Positions 8,957-22,115 of a stretch of DNA of 64,000 nt are shown here, piece by piece. The stretch is taken from assembly GCF_029263665.1 (NCBI RefSeq), contig NZ_JAJUFQ010000014.1, positions 1 through 64,000 of the forward strand. Reading direction: 5' to 3'. The notes beneath the pieces are model-generated. The model had not been told where the DNA came from. It saw nothing but the letters and a program-made list of their open reading frames with translations, and did no database searches. Both the position numbers and the translations under genes were made by a program. The stretch comes from Halomonas sp. (GTDB lineage: Bacteria > Pseudomonadota > Gammaproteobacteria > Pseudomonadales > Halomonadaceae). Within the stretch, counting starts at the first letter, position 1; each line of letters starts with the position of its first letter.

Positions 8957-11088
8957 ATCTTGCAGAACTTCCAAAGCGTCTTCTTGGCTCAATGAAGAAA
9001 GGCACGCCGGTCATCATTCAGTCGGAGGCGGCCGAATGTGGTCTTGCATGCATGGCCATGGTGGCAAGCTATCACGGCCATGCCCTTGATCTCCCTGCCA
9101 TGCGTCGGCATTTCGCCACCTCTCTCAAGGGTATGGCACTAAGAGACCTCCTTGAGATTGGTAATGGCCTGCATCTATCAACCCGTGCAGTGCGCCTGGA
9201 GCTTGAGGATCTAAAACAGCTAAAACTGCCTTGTATCTTGCACTGGGATCACAACCACTTTGTGGTTCTGACTCGTGTCGGAGCACGAGGGGTGACGATT
9301 CACGATCCCGCGACAGGCAGTCGAACACTGACGATGTCAGAAGTTTCAAGCCACTTTACTGGTGTTGCACTGGAAGCCTGGCCAACAGAGTTCTTCGCCA
9401 AAAAGGACGAACGTGAGCGCATTCACGTTACTGAAATGATCAAGCGGACTGCAGGCATTGGCCGGGCAGCCCTTCAGATTCTGTCTATTTCAGTCCTCCT
9501 TGAACTCGTCACCATCGCTATGCCAATTGGTTTTCAGATGATAATTGATGAAGTCATAGTGGCTTCTGATTATGACCTGCTTACCTTGATTACCATTGCC
9601 TTCTGCTTCTTTCTTGCTCTCCAGGTTCTGGCAAGCTTCATTCGCTCCTGGACATCCATGTTGATTGGTTCCGGTCTGGTGCTGCAATGGAAAGCAGGCC
9701 TATTCGATCATTTGATGCGACTGCCTCTCAGCTATTTTGAAAAACGCCATGTCGGGGACATCGTATCCCGCTTCGGTTCCGTGGATTCTATCCAGCAAAC
9801 GCTGACGACAACGGCTATCACGACACTGCTGGATGGCGGTATGTCCATCGCTCTCATCATCATGATGTGGCTTTATGGCGGCTGGCTGGCCGGCATTGCG
9901 ATGATAGCAGTGGTGTTATATACGATCCTCAGAGTCGCGACATATTTCAGGTATCGCAGTTTGTCGGAAGAGGCCATTGTCTACGCCGCCAAAGAGAACA
10001 CGCATTTCATGGAGAGTCTCAGAGGCATGGCCAGCCTGAAGGTAATGAACCTGAAGGAGCGTCGTCGCTCAGTATGGGTGAATTACCTTGTTGACAGAAT
10101 CAACGCGAACTTGAAAGTTCAAAAGTTCGATGTTGTCTTCCAGACCGCCAGCAAGCTGATCTTTGGTATCGACCGCATCATCATCATTTACCTCGGTGCC
10201 AATGCAATTCTTGGGGACACTCTTTCAGTTGGTATGCTTATCGCGTTCCTGTCCTATAAGGACCAATTTGCTGCAAGAATGGATAGCTTCGTCACCACTA
10301 TCTTGAGCCTTCGCATGTTGTCGCTGCATGGCGAACGTATCGCCGATATTGCACTTTCAGAGCCCGAGGAAAGCCAGATCGATGCAGCGGAACAGGCCTA
10401 CGATACGGCAGGACCAGAGAAGCTCGGTCGCCTGGAAATTGAAAACGTGAGCTTCCGTTATTCAGATAACGAACCGGACGTGCTGAAGAATATCAATATC
10501 ACGATCGAGCAGAATGAATGCGTCGGGATCTCAGGCCCTTCTGGTACAGGCAAGACGACACTGATGAAAATCATCTCTGGCCTGATGCTGCCTAACGAAG
10601 GGGAAGTTCGTATTGATGGTAAAACTCTCTCGACACTTGGCCTGAATGCCTATCGGGACAGAATTGGCTGTGTCTTGCAGGATGACCGTCTGTTTGCAGG
10701 TTCCATCGCTGAGAATATCTGTAGTTTCGATCCAAGCCCTGATCTGCGTCTCATGCAGCAATGTGCAATGTTAGCCGCCATACACGCGGAAATTGCCAAG
10801 ATGCCAATGGGGTATGAAACCTTTGTCGGCGACATGGGAAGCACCTTGTCTGGTGGTCAGAGACAGCGAATCATTCTGGCGAGAGCCCTATACCGCCGCC
10901 CCAGCCTGCTGCTGCTCGATGAGGCGACGAGCAACCTGGACCCGGAAAATGAGGCCGCTATCAATGCTGCCATCAAACAGCTTTCCATCACTCGAGTAGT
11001 GATTGCCCACCGCCCTTCGACACTGGCCATGACAGATAGGGTCATTGACCTCAAGGAGCTACAGGACCAAGCGTCTAAAGCACAATGA
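8953..11088 (+). CDS. Peptidase-containing ABC transporter (C39 protease, bacteriocin-type exporter)
   Basis: A 711-residue exporter that removes double-glycine leaders while exporting the cargo peptide. The N-terminal C39 domain is intact: catalytic Cys29 in EAAECGLAC, His102 in WDHNHFVVL and Asp118 in HDPATG. Membrane helices follow at ~160-440. The ATPase has Walker A GPSGTGKTT (~527), signature LSGGQRQRI (~631), Walker B LLLLDEATSNLD (~650) and the switch VIAHRPS. The start was taken as ATG 8953, overlapping the adaptor stop and preceded by GGGGAGG; a longer in-frame start at 8893 has no such support. Its active site distinguishes it from the adhesin ABC transporter at 3492-5672. The likely substrates are the two GG-leader peptides at 7038-7295 and 12261-12518. 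Confidence 0.93.
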   Translation: MNLAELPKRLLGSMKKGTPVIIQSEAAECGLACMAMVASYHGHALDLPAMRRHFATSLKGMALRDLLEIGNGLHLSTRAVRLELEDLKQLKLPCILHWDHNHFVVLTRVGARGVTIHDPATGSRTLTMSEVSSHFTGVALEAWPTEFFAKKDERERIHVTEMIKRTAGIGRAALQILSISVLLELVTIAMPIGFQMIIDEVIVASDYDLLTLITIAFCFFLALQVLASFIRSWTSMLIGSGLVLQWKAGLFDHLMRLPLSYFEKRHVGDIVSRFGSVDSIQQTLTTTAITTLLDGGMSIALIIMMWLYGGWLAGIAMIAVVLYTILRVATYFRYRSLSEEAIVYAAKENTHFMESLRGMASLKVMNLKERRRSVWVNYLVDRINANLKVQKFDVVFQTASKLIFGIDRIIIIYLGANAILGDTLSVGMLIAFLSYKDQFAARMDSFVTTILSLRMLSLHGERIADIALSEPEESQIDAAEQAYDTAGPEKLGRLEIENVSFRYSDNEPDVLKNINITIEQNECVGISGPSGTGKTTLMKIISGLMLPNEGEVRIDGKTLSTLGLNAYRDRIGCVLQDDRLFAGSIAENICSFDPSPDLRLMQQCAMLAAIHAEIAKMPMGYETFVGDMGSTLSGGQRQRIILARALYRRPSLLLLDEATSNLDPENEAAINAAIKQLSITRVVIAHRPSTLAMTDRVIDLKELQDQASKAQ

Positions 11089-11152
11089 TAAAAGAACATT
11101 GACACAAAAATAATGAGGCAATAACAATCAAAACAAGTGTCTTGATATATCC

Positions 11153-11202
11153 CTCCCCTTCTCTATGTTGAATGACTTTTTATTCAATATGAAGAAGGGG
11201 AG
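11153..11202. terminator. Bidirectional terminator between convergent genes
   Basis: CTCCCCTTC (11153-11161) pairs with GAAGGGGAG (11194-11202), with an inner pairing of TTGAAT and ATTCAA, followed by ATTTTATT. It lies between the exporter gene and the convergent ATP-grasp gene and can stop transcription from both sides. Confidence 0.7.
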
Positions 11203-11208
11203 ATTTTA

Positions 11209-12045
11209 TTACTCACTCAAATAATCGATGATGGCATCACAAAGCTGTCCCTTGGCAGCTCTATCAAATGCAGCAAACATGGGTTGTGAATTCACTTCAA
11301 GAAAATGCAGTTTCCCTTCATCATCGGCCATAAAATCAGCAGCAGCAAAGTCAAGTTCCAGACGATCACACAATGACATCAGCTTTTCACCAACATCCTG
11401 TGGTACATCGGTGAACTCTAGTTCTATATCTTTCGTACATCGGTAATCGAGTGCTGCTGAGTGAAGCCAAAAAGCCAGCATTTTTGGGCCAATACGGTAA
11501 ATTCGCATTTCTGGACGGTTGAGACGGGGCTGGATAAAACGAGGATACGAGCCAGGATCCTCCGGTAAATCTCCGACAAGCCCTGTATATTCTCCCCCCG
11601 CAACAGGTTTTTGTACCATTCCCTCATCGATACCAGTGAAGTCGTTGACAACGACTGTTTCCGGAATGGGCAATCCAAAGTCCTGTGCAAGAATAAGATT
11701 ATGGATCTTGTTGTTTTCCCTAAGGTAGAAATACCGGTTGAATAGCGTGATATCCTGCTTGCCTGTTACCCACCCACGTACAGCCTGATACCAGTTCAAG
11801 GCTCTGGAGTGCGCCAGGGCAAGATTATCAGTCTTGTACAGGAAAACATCATGCCTGATAAAACACCCCGTTGGGGATATCGCAACACCATTCAGCTCGA
11901 AGCTATTTTTCTTTATGTCTATACGTAGATCAGGTGGGTTTTCTGGTCCCACAAGGAGCTTATGAAATGGAATTTCCCTTTGTTCCATGCGCTGGGCAAG
12001 CACTCGGATATTTACATCAAGCTGACCACCAGCAATCAATATCAT
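11209..12045 (-). CDS. ATP-grasp ligase, candidate graspetide synthetase (MvdD/PsnB-like)
   Basis: A 278-residue ATP-grasp protein of the RimK/MvdD type. Visible features are the phosphate-loop region MVQKPVAGGEYTG, the adenine/hinge region PRFIQPRLNRPEMRIYRIG and the metal-binding end DFMADDEGKLHFLEVNSQP, where the Glu and Asn of LEVN bind Mg2+. Enzymes of this family join side chains of a precursor peptide through ester or amide bonds. It lies downstream of, and on the same strand as, the precursor with two TTLALGEE cores, so that peptide is its probable substrate. I used ATG 12045; a TTG five codons upstream (12060) is possible. Neither has a clear Shine-Dalgarno sequence. The gene is AT-rich. 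A glutathione synthetase/RimK-type role is the alternative but is unlikely in this context. Confidence 0.85.
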   Translation of the reverse strand: MILIAGGQLDVNIRVLAQRMEQREIPFHKLLVGPENPPDLRIDIKKNSFELNGVAISPTGCFIRHDVFLYKTDNLALAHSRALNWYQAVRGWVTGKQDITLFNRYFYLRENNKIHNLILAQDFGLPIPETVVVNDFTGIDEGMVQKPVAGGEYTGLVGDLPEDPGSYPRFIQPRLNRPEMRIYRIGPKMLAFWLHSAALDYRCTKDIELEFTDVPQDVGEKLMSLCDRLELDFAAADFMADDEGKLHFLEVNSQPMFAAFDRAAKGQLCDAIIDYLSE

Positions 12046-12202
12046 ATTATGATCAACCAATAATTTAGAATATTAATATAGATAGATAGCATTTATTATT
12101 CAATAAAATAAATGCCATATAGCGATACATCAACTGGCCCGCATTTCCTCTAACTGCCTTATTGTCATTATACTTTCATAGCAAGTCATCCCTGCTCAAA
12201 AG

Positions 12203-12240
12203 CCAGAGTGCCACGTGGTTATCATTACGTGGCACTCTGG
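12203..12240 (-). terminator. Hairpin between graspetide precursor and ligase genes
   Basis: A perfect 14-bp stem (CCAGAGTGCCACGT / ACGTGGCACTCTGG) with a 10-base loop, starting 20 bases after the precursor stop. On the minus strand it is followed by CTTTTG, a poor T-tract. It probably lets a minority of transcripts read into the ATP-grasp gene and protects the precursor mRNA from 3' decay. Confidence 0.7.
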
Positions 12241-12260
12241 CATCATGCACAACTATTCTG

Positions 12261-12518
12261 TCAGTTCCATCCGAGATCGAAATGGAAGTCGATATCCAGC
12301 GCTGAGCTCAGCATGTCCCACGGCTCTTCTTCACCAAGCGCCAGGGTCGTTGCCCAGCAACCGCCGCCACCGATGCCACCGCCATCTTCTTCACCAAGCG
12401 CCAGGGTCGTTGCCATATCGCCCAGACCTCCTCGGACCATGGCCAACTCATCTTCTCGCAGGCACCTAATGCTATCACCTGCCAGGGATTCTTTTGCTGC
12501 TTTATCAATAGCTGACAT
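12261..12518 (-). CDS. Candidate graspetide precursor with two TTLALGEE cores and GG leader
   Basis: An 85-residue peptide. Residues 20-31 (LREDELAMVRGG) form a double-glycine leader for C39 processing after Gly31. The core contains T37-T-L-A-L-G-E-E44 and again T57-T-L-A-L-G-E-E64, exactly 20 residues apart, joined by a Gly-rich linker (DGGGIGGGGCW). TTxxxxEE is the core motif of plesiocin-type graspetides, in which two Thr are esterified to two Glu to make a hairpin; two hairpins would be expected here. An acidic and aromatic tail follows (EPWDMLSSALDIDFHFDLGWN in two parts: EPWDMLSSAL, DIDFHFDLGWN). AGGAGAG stands 9 bases before the ATG. Downstream are a hairpin and the ATP-grasp gene. Cross-links are inferred, not seen. 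Confidence 0.85.
   Translation of the reverse strand: MSAIDKAAKESLAGDSIRCLREDELAMVRGGLGDMATTLALGEEDGGGIGGGGCWATTLALGEEEPWDMLSSALDIDFHFDLGWN
12325..12414 (-). repeat. Perfect 30-bp duplication encoding the graspetide core
   Basis: Bases 12325-12354 and 12385-12414 are identical over 30 bp and exactly 60 bp apart. They encode the two ATTLALGEE blocks. Identity at DNA level, including wobble positions, indicates a recent duplication or strong homogenisation; the linkers between them differ. Confidence 0.85.
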
Positions 12519-12988
12519 TGATGCACTCTCCTGTTGGTTTTACTTCAATTCCCAAAAATCCACTATCCGCCTTCAGGCAGATATATAACTCAGTGCGGAT
12601 TAGCATGCTAAGTTAATCCGTATGTTTCACGAGACTATTCAACATGCCGAATACTATTGTAGGCTTGGATATAAATAGAAACCGTAACAGTTTGTGATTT
12701 ACATACTAACAACCACCACAGTAATTACACAAACCGTCAGAAACACGCATAGAAAGACAAGAAGGAATCAATCCACGACATATTCCTCCATCCATCACCA
12801 AATAAAACATTACGAAACTAAATGAATAAGCCAATAAGACTCCCAGCACTGCTAGGCCAGAGAGAAAAATGCCTAGTTTCAGACCATATATTTCCAGCAA
12901 GCTTATACAGGCATAAAAAAACACTCCGCGGAAAATCCGCGGAGTGCTGTGAGAAGAACCTGAAGATATAAATCCAAAAGATTATCTA
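12519..12988. other. AT-rich intergenic region upstream of graspetide precursor
   Basis: 470 bases between the precursor and the 838-residue repeat protein. It contains the terminator of the latter (12914-12946) and should hold the precursor promoter. A minus-strand open frame at 12706-12924 encodes a hydrophobic, Cys-ending sequence, but it has no usable start codon or ribosome site, and I do not call it. Confidence 0.5.
12914..12946 (-). terminator. Terminator of the 838-residue repeat protein gene
   Basis: A 10-bp stem CACTCCGCGG / CCGCGGAGTG with an AAAAT loop, followed on the minus strand by seven T. It lies 43 bases past the stop at 12989. Confidence 0.9.
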
Positions 12989-15505
12989 TCAGGCAACTTC
13001 CAGAGGTAGCGGCTCAGGCTGAGCATCAATGATATCAGTGCTCACCAGCCCACTAGTGGCCGGATCAACACTATTCACCAGATCGCTTGTCAAGGCATCG
13101 CCTTCACCCAGCAGGTCCCCGCTCAGCAAGTCGTCATTATCAAGCAGTGCAACGTCGTCAGTCAGGCCACCGGCATCGGTCACGGTGCCGGTCGCATCAC
13201 CGACCAGATTGCCAGCGCCGTCGGTCACGCCACCCAGCACGCCATCGGTCACGCCACCCAACAGGCCGCCGTCACCGCCCAGCACGCCATCGGTCACGCC
13301 ACCCAGCAGGCCACCGTCACCGCCCAGCACGCCATCGGTCACGCCACCCAGCAGGCCACCGTCACCACCCAATACGCCGCCCAGTAGACCACCGTCTCCG
13401 GTCAGTCCACCCAGCAGGCCACCATCGCCACCCAGCAGACCGCCAAGCAGGTCACCATCCAGCAGGCCGCCATCGAACAAGCCCCCCAGTAGCGGCAAGT
13501 CTCCGCCGAGAGCACCACCCTCCAGCAAACCACCCAGGATTGGCAGACCGCCATCCAGAATGCCACCCAGCGCACCATCCAGCACGCCGTCAAGGCCACC
13601 GCCTAGCAGGCTGTCTGACAATGCCAGCACTTCGCCTAGACCACCATCGGTCAGGATACCGGTGACTCCCGCCAGCGGGCCGCCATCGCCCAGAAGCGTA
13701 CCCAGGAGCTCGGTATCACCAGTGACCAGACCTCCCAGCAGACCTTCGTCACCCAGTGCCAGATTCAGTACACCAGCCAGAGGGCCACCATCGGTCAAAC
13801 CGCCAACCAGACCACCGTCAGCCAGCAGATCCCCCAGAACGTCACCGGAAAGCAGTTGGTCAATGGTCAGTTGAACAGCTTCCAGTGCCGCAGTATCGGC
13901 TGCAACCAGCTCAGATGTGCCATCGAGGATGCCGGAGAGCACGCTCTGATCACCAATCAGGCCGCCCAGAACACCATTATCGCTAAGCAGGAAGTCAGCC
14001 AGGGTAATGTCGCCATCAACCAGTTCACCCAGGCTATCCAGGGACACGTCGATAGCATTGCCAACCTGGGTCAAGACGGCATCACCCGCCCCCGCCTTAC
14101 CACTCAACAGGGCTCCGATCACGGCTTCGGCTGGAGCATCGATACCCAGGCCCGCCAGGCTACCATCCAGGGCTCCTCCCAGGCTGGCGGTGATGGCATC
14201 GGCCGCTTCAGACGCCGAGGTACCTGTGTCTCCCATCAGACCAGAGATGGTATCGCCCAGCGAGTCAAAAACCTGGCCATCAGCACCTGCTGCACCGAGC
14301 AGCATTTCAAGAATAGCGCCAACCCCGGCGATGGCTTCCGGCCCAACCACACCACCATTACCACCAAGCAGACCATCCAGCAGGTCACCATCCAGCAGGC
14401 CACCATCGAACAGACCGCTCAGCAACGGCAGGTCTCCGCCGAGTTCACCCCCTTCCAGCAAGCCGCCCAATACAGGTAGGCCGCCGTCCAGAATGCCACC
14501 CAGCGCACCATCCAGCACACCATCCAGACCGCCACCCAGCAGGCTGTCTGACAATGCCAGCAGCTCACCAAGGCCACCGGTAGTCAGGATGTCTGTGGCA
14601 CCCGCCAACGGACCGCCCTCGCCCAGAAGCGTACCCAAGAGTTCAGTGTCGCCAGTGACCAGACCTCCCAACAGCCCCTCGTCACCCAGCACCACATTCA
14701 GCACACCGGCCAGAGGGCCTGCACCAGTGATATTGTCAGCCAGCCCGCCCTCAGTGAGCAGGTCACCCAGAACATCGCCGGAAAGCAGCTGGTTAATGGT
14801 CAGTTGAACGGCCTCGAGTGCCGCAGTGTCGGCGGCAACCAGCTCCGAAGTGCCGTCGAGGATACCGGAAAGGACACTCTGATCACCGATCAGGCTTCCA
14901 AGCACACCGTTATCGCTGAGCAGGAACTCAGCCAGGGTGATGTCGCCATCAACCAGTTCACCCAGGCTATCCAGAGACACGTCGAGAGCATCGCCGACCT
15001 GGGTCAGGACTTCATCACCCGCGCCAGCCTTGCCGCTCAACAGGGCTCCGATCACTTCTTCGGCTGGAGCGTCTATACCCAGCCCCGCCAAGCTATCATC
15101 CAGAGAGCCACCAAGGCTGGCAGTGATGGCATCGGCCGCTTCGGAGGCCGAGGTCCCAGAACTGCCCATCAGTCCGGAGATGGTATCGCCCAGTGAGTCG
15201 AAAGCCTGTTCATCGGCACCTGCCGCACCGAGCAGTAACTCAAGAACAGCGCCAACCCCTGCGATGGCTTCCGGCCCGACACCATCAATGGGAGGAACCG
15301 TAACATCTCCAGTATCCAGGTCCGCCCCCAGAGAAGAGGAGTAGTCGATGGTCATGAAACCGAGATCAAAGATGGCGTCGGTGCCATAGTCAACATTGGT
15401 GGCGTTTCCATCAAGGAAGTAATCGCTGGTCCAGTCCAGTACGATTTCTTCCCCGTTGTAGTTAATCGTGATGTTGTTATCGATGCTGCCAATCTGAGTC
15501 ACCAT
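12989..15505 (-). CDS. 838-residue Gly/Leu/Asp-rich repeat protein, unknown function
   Basis: I do not recognise the family. Residues 1-75 are non-repetitive and acidic (INYNGEEIVLDW, DYFLDGNATNVDYG). Two long repeats of ~311 residues follow, each starting GPEAIAGVGA (77 and 388) and each ending in GGLLDGDLL-type glycine/leucine strings. Next comes a short-period zone (GGVTDGVLGGDGGLL, three copies of 15 residues) and an acidic tail ending EPLPLEVA. There is no signal peptide and no GG leader. The upstream adhesin also ends in EVA (NVEVA), which hints that this is a further type I secretion substrate, but that is inference. GGAG precedes the ATG by about 7 bases and a terminator follows. Strong GC bias in the repeats creates long false reading frames on the other strand. 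Confidence 0.8.
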   Translation of the reverse strand: MVTQIGSIDNNITINYNGEEIVLDWTSDYFLDGNATNVDYGTDAIFDLGFMTIDYSSSLGADLDTGDVTVPPIDGVGPEAIAGVGAVLELLLGAAGADEQAFDSLGDTISGLMGSSGTSASEAADAITASLGGSLDDSLAGLGIDAPAEEVIGALLSGKAGAGDEVLTQVGDALDVSLDSLGELVDGDITLAEFLLSDNGVLGSLIGDQSVLSGILDGTSELVAADTAALEAVQLTINQLLSGDVLGDLLTEGGLADNITGAGPLAGVLNVVLGDEGLLGGLVTGDTELLGTLLGEGGPLAGATDILTTGGLGELLALSDSLLGGGLDGVLDGALGGILDGGLPVLGGLLEGGELGGDLPLLSGLFDGGLLDGDLLDGLLGGNGGVVGPEAIAGVGAILEMLLGAAGADGQVFDSLGDTISGLMGDTGTSASEAADAITASLGGALDGSLAGLGIDAPAEAVIGALLSGKAGAGDAVLTQVGNAIDVSLDSLGELVDGDITLADFLLSDNGVLGGLIGDQSVLSGILDGTSELVAADTAALEAVQLTIDQLLSGDVLGDLLADGGLVGGLTDGGPLAGVLNLALGDEGLLGGLVTGDTELLGTLLGDGGPLAGVTGILTDGGLGEVLALSDSLLGGGLDGVLDGALGGILDGGLPILGGLLEGGALGGDLPLLGGLFDGGLLDGDLLGGLLGGDGGLLGGLTGDGGLLGGVLGGDGGLLGGVTDGVLGGDGGLLGGVTDGVLGGDGGLLGGVTDGVLGGVTDGAGNLVGDATGTVTDAGGLTDDVALLDNDDLLSGDLLGEGDALTSDLVNSVDPATSGLVSTDIIDAQPEPLPLEVA
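13235..13370 (-). repeat. 45-bp tandem repeat in the 838-residue protein gene
   Basis: Units beginning at 13235, 13280 and 13325 are near identical with a 45-bp period, each encoding about 15 residues (GGVTDGVLGGDGGLL). The period is a multiple of three, so copy-number changes keep the frame and change protein length. Confidence 0.8.
13410..15280 (-). repeat. Long tandem duplication (~933 bp x 2) in the 838-residue protein gene
   Basis: Two consecutive units of about 311 codons each encode proteins that align almost throughout (both contain GDTISGLMG, TSASEAADAITASLGG and SELVAADTAALEAVQL). Boundaries are approximate (about 15280-14348 and 14347-13410). The copies have diverged at the DNA level more than the 45-bp units. 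Confidence 0.8.
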
Positions 15506-16060
15506 GAGTCACTCCAATCCTTGAAAGATGAATGGTTCCCATGCACGCACATGATTACCACGTGCCTTCAACCAGTATGTGAGGCAACGCCAATTGCTGC
15601 TAATGAAGTTTCTTTTTCTCTTGAATAACGATGGTGATGTTCAGTCATCATTTGAGTCGTATTGTTAATTCTGGTGTCACGACTCATGAGAAAAGAAAAA
15701 AATACTCTTTCAAGGCTTTTATAGAGAATAAAATTTCCATAGCTTTAAGACAGTCGTTTGATTTAAGTTTCGTTCCTGAAACACATTACCTCGCCTGGAG
15801 ATTATCTATAGCAGTGGGTAGAGACATATCGCGCGCATGGGAAGAAAGAGCATTATCTTTCTTGAGATAATATTTGAAATTTCATATGAGTATTGCAGGA
15901 ATTATTGCCAACACATGAATAGGATGTTGCATCCTTCATGGCAATACGTTTATCACTTTCCGTGAAAGAAAAATGCCTGATGCAGTATTTGGGAACATTG
16001 ATCAATCAACAGACAGGCACATGCATGCCTGCAGGTTCACCAGTAATAAGTACTGAAGGC

Positions 16061-16086
16061 AAAAAAAAGGCGGCCCGTAGGCCGCC
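16061..16086 (-). terminator. Orphan minus-strand terminator
   Basis: Stem GGCGGCC / GGCCGCC with a 4-base loop, followed on the minus strand by eight T. No recognised gene ends just upstream of it on that strand, so it marks an unknown short transcript (a small RNA or a peptide mRNA). Confidence 0.75.
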
Positions 16087-16207
16087 CGCTCCAAGCATTT
16101 CCTTGAGCAGATCCTTCTGCCCGAATCCTAGGGTGACCTCCCTGCCCAGAAGCGACTCCCTGTCGCACCAAGCGCACCCATAATCGCATTCCTGAACACA
16201 CCCAGAA

Positions 16208-16282
16208 TCAGAAGACCGGCACTCCGGTGCAGACCACCGGTTCCATGATCGACCCCGACTCCACAGTGGTGACAGCCTCCAT
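16208..16282 (-). CDS. Possible 24-residue peptide upstream of the orphan terminator
   Basis: A minus-strand ATG with GGTGGAG 5 bases ahead opens a 24-codon frame (MEAVTTVESG, SIMEPVVCTGVPVF). Its third codon positions are mostly G or C, as in the genome's genes. It is followed 120 bases later by a strong terminator. I do not recognise the peptide. It may be a leader or secreted peptide, or chance; the intervening ~120 bases are unexplained. Confidence 0.25.
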   Translation of the reverse strand: MEAVTTVESGSIMEPVVCTGVPVF

Positions 16283-16462
16283 GCTATCTCCACCGTCTCC
16301 CCGGAGGGGGCGATCAGGACACATGCCGCTGCGAACCTGACCTCTCCGATTCATGTTTTTGATTCTGCCACTTTTTCCCAGGTTCTCAACTCGCCAGGTT
16401 TCACCTCAGCAAAGTATGACAAGAGCATGAATAATTTAATTCTCCTTAAAAATCAAAAAAAT

Positions 16463-16495
16463 AAAAAAGCCCGCGAGAGTATCGCGAGCTTTTTT
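16463..16495 (-). terminator. Terminator of eno
   Basis: On the minus strand AAAAAAGCTCGCGA pairs with TCGCGGGCTTTTTT (one G-T mismatch) and is followed by more T. It lies about 95 bases past the eno stop. Confidence 0.85.
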
Positions 16496-16588
16496 GCGCA
16501 TTTTTGGGTCAATTTCCTCGGAAATTTGTAGCAAATCTCCTACAAAAATAATCTCCAACAGCGGCGCTTTCTTTCGCAGAGCAGGAGG

Positions 16589-20487
<3,899 letters not shown>

Positions 20488-20631
20488 TCAAGTAGGCTCG
20501 GCAGGAAGCCGCGCCAGGATGGGACGACAGATTAGCAGATATGCCCACCTGACTCAATTTTGCCGGGCCCCTGCATTTCAATGCTCAGCAGGAAGCCCGG
20601 CACACTCACAATGACAATGCCACTGGCACCA

Positions 20632-22062
<1,431 letters not shown>

Positions 22063-22115
22063 TCATGCCTGTATTCGGGTCATTTGCGACGTACTTGCGA
22101 CATAGCTCAGCAGCC

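Larger units (their letters stand above)
15506..16588. other. 1.1-kb intergenic region with two minus-strand terminators
   Basis: No recognised gene lies between the 838-residue protein and eno. It holds the promoter side of the repeat protein gene, the eno terminator (16463-16495), an unassigned terminator at 16061-16086 and a possible 24-codon frame at 16208-16282. Two longer open frames (15631-15870 plus, 16006-16293 minus) lack coding support. Confidence 0.5.

Noticed and set aside
12706..12924. Minus-strand frame for a 72-residue hydrophobic peptide with a Cys-rich end (GLCNYCGGC)
   Set aside because: Its only early start is a GTG inside the terminator of the neighbouring gene, and no internal start has a ribosome site. 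It might be an immunity protein or RiPP remnant, but nothing supports that.
13235..13370. CRISPR-like periodic repeat
   Set aside because: The 45-bp units are contiguous without spacers and encode protein repeats in frame.
13029..15344. Long Pro/Ser/Arg-rich plus-strand frames opposite the 838-residue protein
   Set aside because: They are mirror images of the repeated Gly/Leu/Asp codons on the minus strand and lack starts or motifs.
15631..15870. Plus-strand frame of 79 residues
   Set aside because: AT-rich intergenic sequence, no ribosome site, no recognisable motif.
16006..16293. Minus-strand frame of 95 residues with several Cys
   Set aside because: It runs straight through the strong terminator at 16061-16086, so most mRNA would not contain its end.
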